This document shows positions 1 to 9,683 of a DNA stretch of 64,000 bases, piece after piece. The DNA is from Bathynomus jamesi (taxonomy: Eukaryota > Arthropoda > Malacostraca > Isopoda > Cirolanidae). A model generated the notes under the pieces. That model did no database searches. It had not been told where the DNA came from and was given only the letters and a program-made list of their open reading frames with translations. The translations under genes and the position numbers were made by a program. Location: NCBI GenBank assembly GCA_023014485.1, contig JAJOZX010002362.1:493001-557000 (forward strand), written 5' to 3'. The first letter of the stretch is position 1; every line of letters begins with the position of its first letter.

Positions 1-600
1 TCAGGCTCGTTTGGAAATATGTGTTTTTAGAAGCACCCTAAACGTGTTTCGCGGATGAAGGTCGCAAAGCCAATATCCGTAACGCGTACTTGGAGCTTCT
101 TTATAGACTTCCAAAAACTCCTTACGTTGATTCGGGAACACTTGATTGGCTAATACCCCAATTTGCGATACATCTCTACGTTGCGCGAATAAGACTAGAT
201 ATTGTGTATTTAACGACACATCGCGCATGTATCTATTTTTGAAAAATAGATTCTGATTGATGAAGAACACGCTTATGTTATGGTGAGAGAATACTGTAAA
301 TGTCTCGGCAAACGTTTTATCCATCTCCAGCATGAGATCGTCAATTACAATGACTGTATGTTCATTTCCCTTTAACGAATTAACATCATATACGCCTTTG
401 TGGAACGAAATATCTTGGTACTCGTTGAACACTGATTGATACGTCAAATAGCACCATATAACTTTATGCACAAATTTTGAGAACATCTCTCCCTTTTCTT
501 TAATGATTTTAAGCTTAAACACAGTTTTACCACATCCTGTAGGTCCAGATATAATACATGTGGATTGGCTTGTGAACCTGAATTTTTCTATAGAAGCCAT
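1..600 (-). CDS. Polinton/adintovirus-type FtsK-HerA DNA-packaging ATPase
   Basis: A 199-residue protein whose stop codon is the first three bases of the window, so the gene is complete. I start it at the ATG at 600 rather than at the GTG three codons upstream. A P-loop GPTGCGKT lies at residues 19-26 and a Walker B strand VIVIDD at 83-88. A segment reading SHHNISVFFINQN (about 105-117) follows, then LNTQYLVLF and the QRRD arginine pair near 141-142. This order and spacing match the A32-like FtsK/HerA packaging ATPase of Polintons/Mavericks and adintoviruses, which pumps genome DNA into capsids. No frameshift or stop is visible. The divergent plus-strand genes to the right are compact like viral genes, so this is probably the edge of an endogenous viral element continuing left of the window. 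The family call is firm; the exact virus group is inferred. Confidence 0.85.
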   Translation of the reverse strand: MASIEKFRFTSQSTCIISGPTGCGKTVFKLKIIKEKGEMFSKFVHKVIWCYLTYQSVFNEYQDISFHKGVYDVNSLKGNEHTVIVIDDLMLEMDKTFAETFTVFSHHNISVFFINQNLFFKNRYMRDVSLNTQYLVLFAQRRDVSQIGVLANQVFPNQRKEFLEVYKEAPSTRYGYWLCDLHPRNTFRVLLKTHISKRA

Positions 601-736
601 TTCTAACACGTCACACTCCTTACTGGGTTATTTACAAAATATAATAAATATTTAAGTGACGACTCTTATATTCTACAGTCTTGCCTTTCGCTTCTACAGA
701 ACCGTGAATGACGATGAGGTACAACATAATCTTTGA

Positions 737-857
737 TGTGTCTATTGTTAACTTATTACACGTATTTCTAAATATATATACCTTGAATATAATCATTGAT
801 GTGTCTATTGCTAACTTATTTATTACACGTATTTGTAAATATATATACACCTTGAAT
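737..857. repeat. About 60-bp direct tandem duplication in AT-rich spacer
   Basis: Two adjacent copies share GATGTGTCTATTG, TAACTTATT, CACGTATTT and TAAATATATATA in the same order, ending in CCTTGAATAT. They lie in the AT-rich gap between the divergent ATPase and plus-strand genes. This gap would hold promoters if the genes were active, but I see no decisive promoter motif. Confidence 0.7.
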
Positions 858-904
858 ATTTCGTTTATTAAATAAATCGTGTTTCAATTAACGTTTCAAT
901 TTCT

Positions 905-905
905 C

Positions 906-951
<46 letters not shown>
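905..951. repeat. (TG)n microsatellite
   Basis: An uninterrupted TG run sits upstream of the first plus-strand viral-type ORF. It keeps a reading frame open (Cys-Val repeats), so the apparent N-terminal extension of that ORF is an artefact of the repeat. Confidence 0.95.
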
Positions 952-953
<2 letters not shown>

Positions 954-1095
954 ACAGGAGAAAGTTCTAAGCTCCGCCCACTGTAAGACGAACAACGTGA
1001 GTCATGCTACTACCTGGGCTTCCCTGCGTGCTCAGTTGATCGCAGTAAGCCCTGGATATCAGACGTGTATTCTCCCGCGTAGACAGAAAATAGTA

Positions 1096-1686
1096 ATGGC
1101 TACCTTTAATATTGCTTGTTCAACGTTTATGAAATGGTATTCTGCAAAGTGTCAAGATGTGGTGGATACTGAAAAACTCCCTATTCCACCCTCCTTTGAT
1201 GCTTTTAAGGCTACATTGAATCGTGCGAAGGAGCAAGATGTACAAATACTCTATGGCTATTCTGGTGAGAGCATTGTAGGATTTCGTGGGACAAGTGATG
1301 TGTTGAACTATGTTGTAGGACTAAACTTTATAAAAGCTTACATATACCGTGAAGTAAAAGAAACAACACGTGCAGAAGAGAAACAACGGTTATGGATAGT
1401 GAGTCTTGTTGATGAGTGGTGTGACAAGCGTTATTATGTCATGTTGCATCATACCGAGTACTCGTACCCTGCGACTGAAAATGTAAATCTCGTCATCATG
1501 GAGAATCTTAAGTATTTTTATCACTATATTAATATATATCATGACGAAGTTTGTAGTGAGGTTGTGGCTAATGCCCTGTGTGAGTTTTTAACAGACTTTA
1601 GAGATGAGTATCGCTTGTTAAACAAAAAGGAAAAATATGGGCATATGTTCCTCTCAAATAGTGCGCCGGAATGTGAAGATGTTTAG
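1096..1686 (+). CDS. Hypothetical protein of viral-type gene block (196 aa)
   Basis: An intact ORF whose first sensible ATG follows the microsatellite (protein begins MATFNIACSTF). It has no signal peptide or clear membrane segment, is mixed alpha/beta in composition and rich in Tyr, Glu and Lys, with a charged C-terminus ending APECEDV. I do not recognise a family. It is the first of five plus-strand ORFs packed into about 2 kb, divergent from the packaging ATPase. That density and the absence of introns contrast with the rest of the window, so it is probably a Polinton or adintovirus accessory gene. No lesion is seen in the frame. Confidence 0.55.
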   Translation: MATFNIACSTFMKWYSAKCQDVVDTEKLPIPPSFDAFKATLNRAKEQDVQILYGYSGESIVGFRGTSDVLNYVVGLNFIKAYIYREVKETTRAEEKQRLWIVSLVDEWCDKRYYVMLHHTEYSYPATENVNLVIMENLKYFYHYINIYHDEVCSEVVANALCEFLTDFRDEYRLLNKKEKYGHMFLSNSAPECEDV

Positions 1687-1729
1687 TTTGTGGAAATGGC
1701 GAGTGGTAAAACATTAAAACCGTTATAAA

Positions 1730-1963
1730 ATGTGTTTAGTTCGTGAAAATTACCCTGAAGGAAAATGCCTGGTGCGTATTCGGGGAAGTGGGAGTGATAA
1801 AACATTAAAACCGAATTACTTCTTGATCGGAAAATTTCTCAAAACACCTGCCCAATATAATGGGATACAACGATTCATGTTGGATCAGCGCCGTACACGT
1901 TTCATTAGATTATGGTGTGACTCACTCCTCCCGTCGAACCGTCGCGTTGCATGTGCCTCATAG
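1730..1963 (+). CDS. Small hypothetical protein (77 aa) of viral-type block
   Basis: A short ATG-to-TAG ORF that begins 43 bases after the preceding gene. It is basic, with many Arg and Lys. A 20-odd-base stretch containing TAAAACATTAAAACCG occurs just upstream of the start (about 1706-1721) and again inside the ORF (about 1798-1813), so part of it may come from a local duplication. No family is recognised. It could be a real small viral gene or a relic. Confidence 0.3.
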   Translation: MCLVRENYPEGKCLVRIRGSGSDKTLKPNYFLIGKFLKTPAQYNGIQRFMLDQRRTRFIRLWCDSLLPSNRRVACAS

Positions 1964-2008
1964 TTATCTCAGAGCTTGAGCCGAGTGGACGTGCGCTCCT
2001 CGAATACG

Positions 2009-2302
2009 ATGGAACTTCCTTTGAGCAGCATTCTCAACGCCGTGTACGATGTGTCCGTGACGAAGTCGTTGCGCGTGTTCAGGCGTAAATCCGGTATCGT
2101 TAACTATGTACTGGAAACGGATTGTAGACAAACAAACAAACGGAATGTTGTTTATTTAAGTGTCGAGGAGATGAATAGAATCTTCGTGATAGTTGAGAAG
2201 TGGAGTGAAGATCGTTATAAAATTCCTACAGGTGTAGGTACAAGAAGAGAGCAGATTAGTGACCCCCTCATACGCCGTTGTATGTGCGTTGTGTATAAAT
2301 AA
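2009..2302 (+). CDS. Small hypothetical protein (97 aa) of viral-type block
   Basis: The frame opens immediately after the stop of the upstream ORF (1964) and the first ATG is at 2009. The protein starts MELPLSSILNAVYDV and is lesion-free to TAA at 2302. The next ORF overlaps it in another frame if its non-ATG start is used. The family is not recognised. Tight packing suggests a viral origin. Confidence 0.4.
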   Translation: MELPLSSILNAVYDVSVTKSLRVFRRKSGIVNYVLETDCRQTNKRNVVYLSVEEMNRIFVIVEKWSEDRYKIPTGVGTRREQISDPLIRRCMCVVYK

Positions 2303-2330
2303 CGATCGGCCATGCATTGATATACGGTTG

Positions 2331-2732
2331 ATGTGGAAGAATGCTTCTGATAATAACGCTCTTGTCCCTACGCGAAACCGTTTCATCCTCGACAGAATGT
2401 TTGAAATCGTCGGATTCAGCAAGCTGAAGCCTATATTAGACGCGCGTGTTACGGATATGCTTTATTTTGATACGGTTCTTGAATGCGCATACACCGCTCT
2501 GCTCGATGGGTTTACCGAGTGTAGGGTTGAACAAGGTGAGAATGGTCTAGAGCTGGACGTTTATTTAAAAAGTTCAGACTCTTTGAAATATCATGAACTT
2601 TGGTACAAAGTACTTGATCGGTACAGGGCTAAGCTCACCTACACCGTTCACCCTGAAGAACTATTTCTTTATATAACGAGCAGCTGTCGTAACGACTTAG
2701 AAGATTATTTCAACTGTCGCTATGCAGTGTGA
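2331..2732 (+). CDS. Hypothetical protein (133 aa) of viral-type block
   Basis: The first ATG is at 2331, although the frame is open from 2259. The product begins MWKNASDNNALVP and contains FILDRMFEIVG and YFDTVLECAYTALLDGF. It ends CRYAV, with the stop at 2730-2732. Its last 11 bases overlap the start of the next gene in another frame, the arrangement expected of a compact virus genome. No family is recognised. Confidence 0.5.
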   Translation: MWKNASDNNALVPTRNRFILDRMFEIVGFSKLKPILDARVTDMLYFDTVLECAYTALLDGFTECRVEQGENGLELDVYLKSSDSLKYHELWYKVLDRYRAKLTYTVHPEELFLYITSSCRNDLEDYFNCRYAV

Positions 2733-3072
2733 AGAAGAGTTCACGATTGAAAAGCTCGGGTCGGTAGAAATAAACCCTCGATTGGAAAGGCGTGTTTATA
2801 AACTTGTATTTGACGCTGTGGCTAACGATGAACTCTTTGTGCGCGCTTTTGATTGTATTCTAGACGCATTTAAAGATAACTTACCAACAGGTTGTAAAGT
2901 GGGCACAAAAACAGTACTGAACGATATGAAGGCCCTTTATATAGAGTATAGGTATCTCTATATCTTAAGCGGTGAAATATTATTAAACCGCGTATACTGC
3001 GTAATGCAGAGCAATAACGATGTAATTGTAGACTCGATTAAGTGCGAGTTTAGTGTTTTAAAAAAAAAGTGA
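2722..3072 (+). CDS. Hypothetical protein (116 aa) of viral-type block, overlapping its neighbour
   Basis: The ATG at 2722 lies inside the last codons of the preceding ORF in a shifted frame. The protein starts MQCEEEFTIEKLGSVEINP and ends in a Lys run. The pattern of a polar N-terminus, a central VYKLVFDAVANDELFVRAFDC segment and a later YIEYRYLYILSGE resembles the neighbouring ORF (FILDRMFEIVG..., then LYITS...), so the two may be diverged duplicates, though I am unsure. Function unknown. Confidence 0.5.
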   Translation: MQCEEEFTIEKLGSVEINPRLERRVYKLVFDAVANDELFVRAFDCILDAFKDNLPTGCKVGTKTVLNDMKALYIEYRYLYILSGEILLNRVYCVMQSNNDVIVDSIKCEFSVLKKK

Positions 3073-3420
3073 AATGTATTTATATATTTAACATAATTGT
3101 GTATATATATTTCGCCTGTACTGTTATATTGATGGCTATACGTTTTGTATTTCTTTTATTTTGTGCGGTAGAAGATAAAGTGTATGTATTTATTTATTTA
3201 ACATAATTGTGTGTGTGTATTTCTGCTATATTGATGGCTATACGTTTTGTAGTTCTTATTTTTATTTTGTGCGGTAGAAGATAAAGCGTATGTATTTATT
3301 TAACATAATTTTGTGTGTATATATATTTTCTGCTATATTGATGGCTACACGTTTTGTATTTTTTTGGTGCGGTAGAAGATAAAGTGTATGCATTTATTTA
3401 TTTAACATAATTGTGTGTGT
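3073..3420. repeat. Tandem repeats of about 100-110 bp after the viral-type genes
   Basis: Three and a half units each carry TATTTAACATAATT(G), a TG/TA run, TATATTGATGGCTA(T/C)ACGTTTTG and GTGCGGTAGAAGATAAAG. Units begin near 3075, 3185, 3291 and 3389. The array begins right after the last viral-type stop codon, so it may be the terminal or subterminal repeat region of the endogenous element. Confidence 0.85.
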
Positions 3421-3549
3421 GTATATATTTCTCCTATACTGATGGTTATATTATTTCTTATTTTTTATTTTTTGATCATTCCAATGTATATTTTATTTTC
3501 TATATATTTCCATAATATAATTGTGTGTATATATATATATTATACCTAT

Positions 3550-3690
3550 ATATATTTCTCCTGTATTGTTATATTGACGGTTATTTTTTTTATTATATGC
3601 ATATTCCTCGTTCATGTTTCTTATACTATTATTATTTTAAATTTTTTTGATCATTCCAATGTATATTTATTTTCTATTTACAATATTTAA
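3550..3690. repeat. Left copy of a 140-bp repeat flanking the palindromic transposon
   Basis: The stretch from TTTCTCCTGTATTGTTATATTGACGG to ACAATATTTA recurs almost unchanged at 4604-4744, on the other side of the inserted element. It contains TTTTTTGATCATTCCAATG, also present near 3465. The transposon therefore entered a tandem-repeat region. Confidence 0.8.
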
Positions 3691-3703
3691 TTGTATACAT
3701 ATA

Positions 3704-4601
3704 CAGGGTGTACATAAAGTCAGGATCTATTTTTGTGAAGCACTTGGAAATTATATGGAATTCAATCACAAAATGATAAAGTGGTAACATTTATTAAATA
3801 ATTAAGAGTAGGATTCGACGTGACGCCCATCAGTGTCCCTGCACAGCTCAAATCGTTCCGCAGCATTTCTAAACACATTCTGGAGCATTTGCGGGGTTAT
3901 GTTATCTGCAGCAGTTCGTATACGTGTACGTAAGTTTTCAAGACTCGTAATCTTCGTCTGATAGACGTGCGATTTGATAAAGCCCCATGCAAAGAAATCT
4001 AAAGGGGTTAAATCTGGTGATCTCACTGGCCAAGGTCTTTTGTTGCTTCCGCGTCCGATCCAGCGATTTGGAAAACGTCCATTTAGATAATCCTGAACAA
4101 TTTTGGCATAGTGACAAGGAGCACCATCATGTTGATAGACGACGGGGATAGGATTGTTAGTACCGTCGTCTATCAACATGATGATGCTCCTTGTCACTAT
4201 GCCAAAATTGTTCAGGATTATCTAAATGGACGTTTTCCAAATCGCTGGATCGGACGCGGAAGCAACAGACCTTGGCCAGCGAGATCACCAGATTTAATCC
4301 CTTTAGATTTCTTTGCATGGAGCTTTATCAAATCGCACGTCTATCAGACGAAGATTACGAGTCTTGAAAACTTACGTACACGTATACGAACTGCTGCAGA
4401 TAACATAACCCCGCAAATGCTCCAGAATGTGTTTAGAAATGCTGCGGAACGATTTGAGCTGTGCAGGGATACTGATGGGCTTCACGTCGAATCCTACTCT
4501 TAATTATTTAATAAATGTTACCACTTTATCATTTTATGATTGAATTCCATATCATTTCCAAGTGCTTCACAAAAATAGATCCTGACTTTATGTACACCCT
4601 G
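3704..4601. mobile_element. Palindromic DD41D-type Tc1/mariner element built from two 3' ends
   Basis: TA dinucleotides at 3702-3703 and 4602-4603 flank an 898-bp near-perfect inverted repeat with terminal CAGGGTGTACATAAAGTC. Each arm (about 440 bp, meeting near 4140-4165) encodes the same C-terminal transposase piece, one on each strand: QHDGAPCHY, FPNRWIGRG, RSPDL(T/I)PLDFF and a terminal GRHVE-like end. In the plus-strand arm 41 residues separate the two Asp, the DD41D spacing; the minus-strand arm has one extra Lys. The N-terminal half of the transposase is absent. Both outer ends are therefore the element's 3' end. Confidence 0.88.
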
Positions 4602-4603
4602 TA

Positions 4604-4744
4604 TTTCTCCTGTACTGTTATATTGACGGTTATATTTTTTGATTATATGCATATTCCTCGTTCATGTTTCTTATACTATTATTATTTTTAATTTTTTTGA
4701 TCATTCCAATGTATATTTATTTTCTATATATTTACAATATTTAA
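4604..4744. repeat. Right copy of the 140-bp repeat
   Basis: Matches 3550-3690 with a few substitutions and small indels. It lies immediately outside the right TA of the palindromic element. Confidence 0.8.
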
Positions 4745-5085
4745 TAAACAGAATGATGTAATGTTTTATTTAATTCTTTTGGTTGTAAACAATTATACCA
4801 AATGGCTGGTTACACCTTCTAAACCTACTGACGGATTTCTAAGCCAACTGCTAAGAATTAATTAAATAAATGGTACAATCTGGCAACTCAACCTAATAAT
4901 GTATACCTGAACAATTAAAAACACTATTTGGCAACTCGTGTGAAATAACATAAATGGTGGTATCTAGCAACTCACCCTAATAAGGTATACCTGAACAATT
5001 AAAATAAAAAGTGGTATCTGACAACTCAACCTGTACAAGCCATTTCGCCTTCTAAGCCAACAGGCGGATTAATCCAACTGGCTGA
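4745..5085. other. AT-rich spacer with diverged short repeats
   Basis: No gene. The phrase CTAATAA(T/G)GTATACCTGAACAATTAAAA occurs twice (about 4892 and 4977), each near TGGCAACTC or TAGCAACTC, so this is a decayed local repeat. Confidence 0.5.
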
Positions 5086-5345
5086 TTAGGGGCCTATAAG
5101 AGGATGGCGGGTCGGCTGAAGTGTTAATATGGACTTGGCCTGTCAGGTGAACACCTCTCTCTCTTTCTCTCCTGTCTTTTTCTTGGGGAATAACGCCGCC
5201 TCCAAGTTTCATGACCCTTGTTGCACCTGCAGCATTCCCCCTCCCCCTTTGCAACATACCCCACCCCCTTTGCACCATTGCAACATTGATCATCATCTCT
5301 GCACTCTCCCATTTTGCGTCCATGCTACTCCCGTTCCCCGTTTGT
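5086..5345 (-). repeat. Dispersed repeat, copy 1
   Basis: Read on the minus strand, this matches 59975-60262. Both share ATGG(A/G)CGCAAAA, a GTTGCAA(A/G) G-rich section, ATGCAACTTGGA-like and GTTATTCCCCAAGA-like blocks, GAGAGAGGTGTTC, and AAGACTTCAGCC/AACACTTCAGCC, ending at CAGCCAGTTGG. The G-rich centre with repeated TTGCAA is characteristic. There are no coding signs, so it is probably a SINE or MITE body; the family is unknown. Confidence 0.75.
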
Positions 5346-5944
5346 ACGCAACAATTCACACATTTTACTACGCGATAAATCATGCATTTTTACACAATAA
5401 TTTACTTTCCTCGTATATAGTCTTGTTTCGTGCCTGAAAAGTATTTTTCGAAAATTTCACATGCGTAAGAGTCTTTTAATGACATTCTGCTGCAAAGTAT
5501 TATTTCAAATATAGCATAACATTTCTCGAAATTTCACTCATTTTTTCCTATTTTATCCTCAACATTTTTAAATTTTTATAACATGTTAAAAACAGGTTTG
5601 AACCTGCAGCGGACGTTTCTGTAAACAACTTTCCTGAATTTTAAATTATACCCCAAAACTAAACAATGCATACGACTAGTCCAAAATAGACTCCATCATA
5701 TATATATATATATATATATTTTTTTTCCGCGGAAGGCCATACTGAAACAAGTAGTTTTTCCTAAGGATAATTTTCGGGAATTTTCATTTTAATTATTCTA
5801 CTAACTTTTTTCACATTGACTTTAATAATAATTAATTTACTTGATTTTCTTTTATTTATTCGTGTCAAACAATGTTCAAGGTCGCCTCTTCGTCATTCGC
5901 GGACAAAAGAGATCGGCAGGTAATGCTGGAATTCGTTGATTTAG

Positions 5945-5948
<4 letters not shown>

Positions 5949-5985
<37 letters not shown>

Positions 5986-6037
5986 AAAATGTAGGTATAC
6001 TTTATTTTCTTATACAATACGAGCACTCTTATATTGC

Positions 6038-6099
<62 letters not shown>
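5949..6099. repeat. (GA)n and (CA)n microsatellites
   Basis: A GA run lies at about 5949-5981 and a long CA run at about 6042-6099, with a shorter TA run at 5697-5720 upstream. The ORFs translated across them are low-complexity artefacts. Confidence 0.95.
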
Positions 6100-6100
<1 letters not shown>

Positions 6101-6642
6101 GATATTTAACTTCACAACTTCACCTCCTCAAAGCGAAATTCCTTTTCATGATTTCATGAGCAATAAAGCTCACTTTCTTTTTAAATAAAAATTAAAAATG
6201 GAACCACATAAACACCCCTTCTACAAAAACTCAAATCTCCCCTCGATGGAAAACACTTTTGTTACTAATTTAAGGGCAAACTATTAAAAATATGCCACCC
6301 TCTCATATTATTAGAATTTTCGTCTATCAGGTCGCACCAGTGTGACTCCAACTGGCGTGTGGAGAGGAGTGACCGCTCCAATCTTCGAGTTTCGAGCCAG
6401 AGTTTTTGTAGTGAAAAGTGGCAAAAGAGGGGTGGGTGGGCGACTTTTTTTTTATGTCACTGTTTCAAAATCCGATTTTAATTAGTGTAATTATATACAT
6501 TTAGTATTAATTAATTATATATATATATTAATTAATTACTGTAATTATATATACATATATACTGTTTACTTATGTGTACCTTTTGTGCAATTTGATAGCA
6601 AAAAGTCGTCTTGAGTGAAATTATTTATTCAATTCATTCCAG

Positions 6643-6877
6643 ATGAAGTTTCTGGCAGACAGGAAACCATTTATTTACTTAACTGTATTATTCTGTTTGT
6701 TCGAATTCCTGAAGAAATGTGACGGAAATAATAGTAATAATAATGATAATGATGATAATAATAATAATATAAATAATTATATTAATAATATTAATAATAA
6801 TAATAATATTAATAACAGTAATAGAATTGATACCGATGATAATAATAATCTACAAATTATAGATCCACTCGAAGAAA
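6643..6877 (+). CDS. Possible host coding exon: signal peptide plus Asn-rich segment
   Basis: ATG at 6643 directly follows TTCATTCCAG, which reads as a 3' splice site, and the frame ends at GAAGAAA followed by GTAAGT, a consensus 5' splice site at 6878. The encoded piece starts MKFLADRKPFIYLTVLFCLF, a plausible cleaved signal peptide, then becomes almost pure Asn/Asp/Ile from AAT repeats, and ends QIIDPLEESK. I could not find a matching upstream or downstream exon in the window. It may be the first coding exon of a secreted host protein with long introns, or a chance ORF over an AAT microsatellite. Confidence 0.35.
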
Positions 6878-6918
6878 GTAAGTACAGTTCTTTTTATTTA
6901 AACCACACACACGCATAC

Positions 6919-6950
<32 letters not shown>

Positions 6951-6955
<5 letters not shown>

Positions 6956-7126
6956 TAGGAGAAATCCAATGACAAGGAGAAATGTAAATGCCATGAAAAG
7001 TCTTCTTTAATGCGCAACGTTTCGAGCAATACGCTCATCTTCAGGCTCGAAACGTTGCGCATTAAAGAAGACTTTTCATGGCATTTACATTTCTCCTTGT
7101 CATTGGATTTCTCCTAAATATTAAAT
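6951..7126. mobile_element. PLE-A tail palindrome (head-to-head dimer of element ends)
   Basis: Two inverted arms meet at about 7018-7036. Both outer sides read outwards as TTTACATTTCTCCTTGTC then ATTGGATTTCTCCTA, identical to the 3' ends of the large PLE-A dimer at 32.3-37.6 kb. The left arm holds CTGAAGA...GCTCGAAACG on the minus strand. There is no coding content. (TA)n tracts lie on both sides (6921-6950 and 7156-7213). Confidence 0.85.
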
Positions 7127-7153
7127 TGAAGCTCTGTAGAAGCAACCCGCATG

Positions 7154-7155
<2 letters not shown>

Positions 7156-7213
<58 letters not shown>
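7156..7213. repeat. (TA)n microsatellite
   Basis: A pure AT alternation of about 58 bases next to the PLE tail palindrome. Confidence 0.95.
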
Positions 7214-7215
<2 letters not shown>

Positions 7216-7808
7216 GTGTGTGTGTTTGTGTACAGCAAGTTACTGTGCCCTCCCTCTCTGTTATTTTGTAAATTGCATAAGAATTTTAAAAATGTATATC
7301 TAAAAGCAGAAACAAAGTTTCCATATATTACAAAGTTCTATCTTAGACGAAGTTGATAGAAAATCTTCAAAGAGATTCGGACTTGGGAGCCTTTTTGAGG
7401 GGTAAAAGGAACGAAATTTTCAATGTAACTTCATTCCAAAAATTAATTCCAAATTTTTTCAAACAATGTTTCAGAGAGAACGAATTCAAAACCGTTAATG
7501 GCCATTTTAATTGTTAAGACTTCGACTGGATTTTTCTTTCCCCCTAAACTCTCCAAACTGTATGTGAATTCTGCTTGAATAATTTGGCGCGAGGGAGGCT
7601 AGGTGGTAGGGGGAGTGGTGGGATTATTGTGAGGGGGGTGCCAACAGAGGTGAATTGGGGTAACGATGTTCAAATTCAAAGCTTACAACTTTTTTATCCT
7701 GAATGAGAGTTCAAAATTTGCGTGGGATTTTTTACTAATCCTAACAGTTAAATTTTTCGCAGCAAAAGCGTTGTAAAATTAAATGTGAATTATTTATTAT
7801 ATATATAT

Positions 7809-7846
<38 letters not shown>

Positions 7847-8606
7847 CAGGGTGTCCCATAAGTCCGGCATCATAGGAAAAAAATAAAAAAGGTCAAAACA
7901 AAAGCTTTTATTTACAGAACGTGCTCAGTATGTCCACCATTGTTTTCAATACACAAATTCAGACGTGATACCCAGTCAGCAAGCACACGGTGAATGATGT
8001 CAGGAGTAATGGTGTTACATGCTCCAATAATGCGCTGCCGCAAATGTTCAACACTCATAATTTTCTCTGCGTATACCAGCGCTTTCAAGTGGCCCCAGAG
8101 ATAAAAATCTAGTGGCGTGAGATCCGGGCTTCTAGCTGGCCATTCCACAGGCCCTGGACGTCCTATCCAATGACTAGGGAATTGTTGGTACAGGTATTCC
8201 CTTACTTGGGTGCTGTAATGTGCAGGAGCGCCGTCTTGCTGGAATCATGTTGGGAAATTTCCTTCTTCGTTCAAGACACTGGGAAATGCTTCTTCCTTGA
8301 GCATACGTAGGTACGTGCCTCCAGTGACATGTTCATCGAAAAAGGGGGGCCTATGAGCGATCCTTCCAAATGCCACACCATACCATCACCCGAGATGCAC
8401 CTTGTTCCTTTGAAGAGGTATACCAGTGAGGGTTGTTTTGAGACCAGTAGCGCGGTGTTCTGTCGATTTACTTCACCATTTCCATAAAAACAGCCTCGTC
8501 ACTGAACAGAATGGTGGACGGGAAATTGGCATCCCGAGCATAATTATGGTTTGTAAAAATAGAAAAATATGAATTTCTCCTATGATGCCGGACTTATGGA
8601 CACCCT
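7847..8606 (-). mobile_element. Deleted DD41D-type Tc1/mariner element
   Basis: Terminal inverted repeats CAGGGTGTCCCATAAGTCCG and its complement (GGCATCATAGGA inside) lie within (TA)n. The minus strand keeps the transposase C-terminus (7912-8148): WPARSPDLTPLDFYLWGHLK, then a helix-rich tail ending NNGGHTEHVL. Upstream, decayed coding such as QLEARIS-like text and an RCTTSVE-like region shows frameshifts. At 760 bp the element has lost most of the N-terminal half. Not functional. Confidence 0.85.
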
Positions 8607-8614
8607 ATATATAT

Positions 8615-8679
<65 letters not shown>

Positions 8680-9683
8680 GCCCGAAAAATGTCTGAAATA
8701 AAATAAAAATTCATATGTCAAAGGTTTACAGCGTACTTCAACAAGAAACGAGTTAAAGGAGTTAAACAATCTCGATATGTACATCATGTGAACGTGTAAC
8801 TCGACACATCCAATCAGTACTGTATCCCTCGCTAAATGTTTGCGAGCAGGTCATGGCTGACGGTGTTAATTGCAGCAATACTTTGGCCACGTAAAATTAT
8901 TACATGGTCAATTTTATCCTGGTAAACAATATCTAAAAATAACAAAACCCCTTCCAATTTAGCGGTTTGGAAATCGTTCGACCGGATACACAGGCACATT
9001 ACTGTCGAAGCCACAGTGTGCAGCATCTTTCTGGAATACCATCATGTACGGTTTTAATAACGCTACGTAAATACTTAATTAACTACACACACACACACAC
9101 ACACACTGCATTTTTTTTCATTCAAGCCAATTTCGGTCGACGACAAGCTTTTGATAATAATGAGAATTAAATCTTTTTAAAATTTTCAGTGCTACTATAA
9201 TAGCACTAATTCCTATAATAAAATTAGTATTGTCTAATTTTCTGTAATATTCTGTGTATTATTTACTTAAACAATAAAAATGTGGAACATTTATTGATCA
9301 TTTTATTTTCAATTTATGTTATCATTTCTAATTTTCAGCGTTAATATGTAGCACTAATTTAAAGGCAGAAAAAATTATAATATAGGTTTAAATTAGGTTT
9401 AACGATTATGTTGAAAATTAAATGTAATAGAAAACGTTTGATTTTAAATGGGGTCATCGCTTTAACATTATGTTGTAAAATGCTTCGTTTTGACTCTGGA
9501 TCGGTCATGTCCAGTTAGTGGCAGTCATTTTGTATTTTGGCAAAAATAGGGTGGTTTGAGTCATCTCAGATTTTTTTCATTGATTTTACCATTTGGTTTG
9601 GACAAAAATACAATAAAATTTCAGTGTGCTTAAATTAAATAACTTGTTTTATGAAGTTTCACTCCACCTATATATATATATAT
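8607..9683. other. Intergenic, no recognised gene
   Basis: The region begins with (TA)n (8607-8680) and holds a CA run at 9085-9107. A 64-codon minus-strand ORF at 8832-9026 (VLLFLDIVYQDKIDHVI in its middle) looks more complex than its surroundings but matches nothing I know. The rest is AT-rich unique sequence. Confidence 0.4.

Noticed and set aside
910..1095. N-terminal extension of the 196-residue viral-type ORF
   Set aside because: It runs through the (TG)n repeat from a GTG; the ATG at 1096 gives a normal protein start.
1..3072. Endogenous nimavirus or nudivirus
   Set aside because: The only diagnostic gene is an ATPase of Polinton/adintovirus type. No gene typical of those large viruses was recognised.
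8832..9026. Conserved minus-strand exon
   Set aside because: No splice sites or recognisable family; kept only as an unassigned ORF.
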